NCBI GenBank assembly: GCA_012519645.1
Contig: JAAYPU010000179.1
Span: forward strand, 1-5,634
Length of the DNA: 5,634 nucleotides
Direction: 5' to 3'
Source: Clostridiales bacterium
GTDB taxonomy: Bacteria; Bacillota; Clostridia; Peptostreptococcales; JAAYPU01
The number at the start of each line of letters is the position of its first letter. Position 1 is the stretch's first letter. Of this stretch, positions 5,618 to 5,634 are shown in pieces. The notes under the pieces were generated by a model, which worked only from the letters and a program-made list of their open reading frames with translations, made no database searches and was not told the DNA's origin. A program made the position numbers and the translations under genes.

Positions 5618-5634
5618 TATTAATAATATTAATA
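5618..5634. repeat. Two copies of the palindrome TATTAATA in tandem
   Basis: TATTAATA (its own reverse complement) occurs at 5618-5625 and 5627-5634 with a single A between, and an imperfect copy (AATTAATA) lies at 5597-5604. They are upstream of the DUF2089 operon. The segment is nearly pure A+T and cut by the window edge, so promoter, operator or chance cannot be separated. Confidence 0.3.

Overview
The window is AT-rich and carries short, tightly packed genes with strong GGAGG-type ribosome binding sites, some GTG starts, and an all-TGG tryptophan code. Together with the gene families present (Lon-like AAA_32 protease, DUF2089 regulator with SHOCT-like partners, MATE pump, TlpA/ResA-like lipoprotein), this points to a low-GC Bacillota, most likely an anaerobic clostridial lineage. 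The genus cannot be fixed from the sequence alone.

Layout. Positions 1-2365 (minus strand) hold a two-gene unit: a small cupin, followed 34 bases later by a Lon-like ATP-dependent protease that runs off the left edge at its catalytic serine. The protease frame is broken by a -1 shift near 658-664. Positions 2366-2472 form a divergent promoter region. Positions 2473-3837 (plus strand) encode a MATE-family multidrug/cation antiporter. Converging on it with only 8 bases between the stop codons is a minus-strand thioredoxin-fold lipoprotein (3846-4406). A perfect 13-bp stem terminator at 4483-4514 separates that gene from a three-gene minus-strand operon (5576 to 4537).

The right-hand operon is the most structured part of the window. 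Its genes share modules. The first (5313-5576) is a stand-alone alpha/beta domain. The second (4934-5299) is a DUF2089 protein with three CxxC pairs, a helix-turn-helix and a SHOCT-like helical tail. The third (4537-4881) combines a SHOCT-like segment with the same alpha/beta domain as the first. This suggests a regulator with partner proteins, but the function is not established.

Two reading-frame lesions stand out: the -1 shift in the protease, which falls exactly on an X XXY YYZ heptamer, and an in-frame TGA directly after the best-placed ATG of the third operon gene. Either could be a sequence error, real gene decay or a recoding/translation-control element. Nothing in the window supports tRNA, rRNA, CRISPR, insertion sequences or phage. 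No gene-free stretch exceeds about 130 bases.
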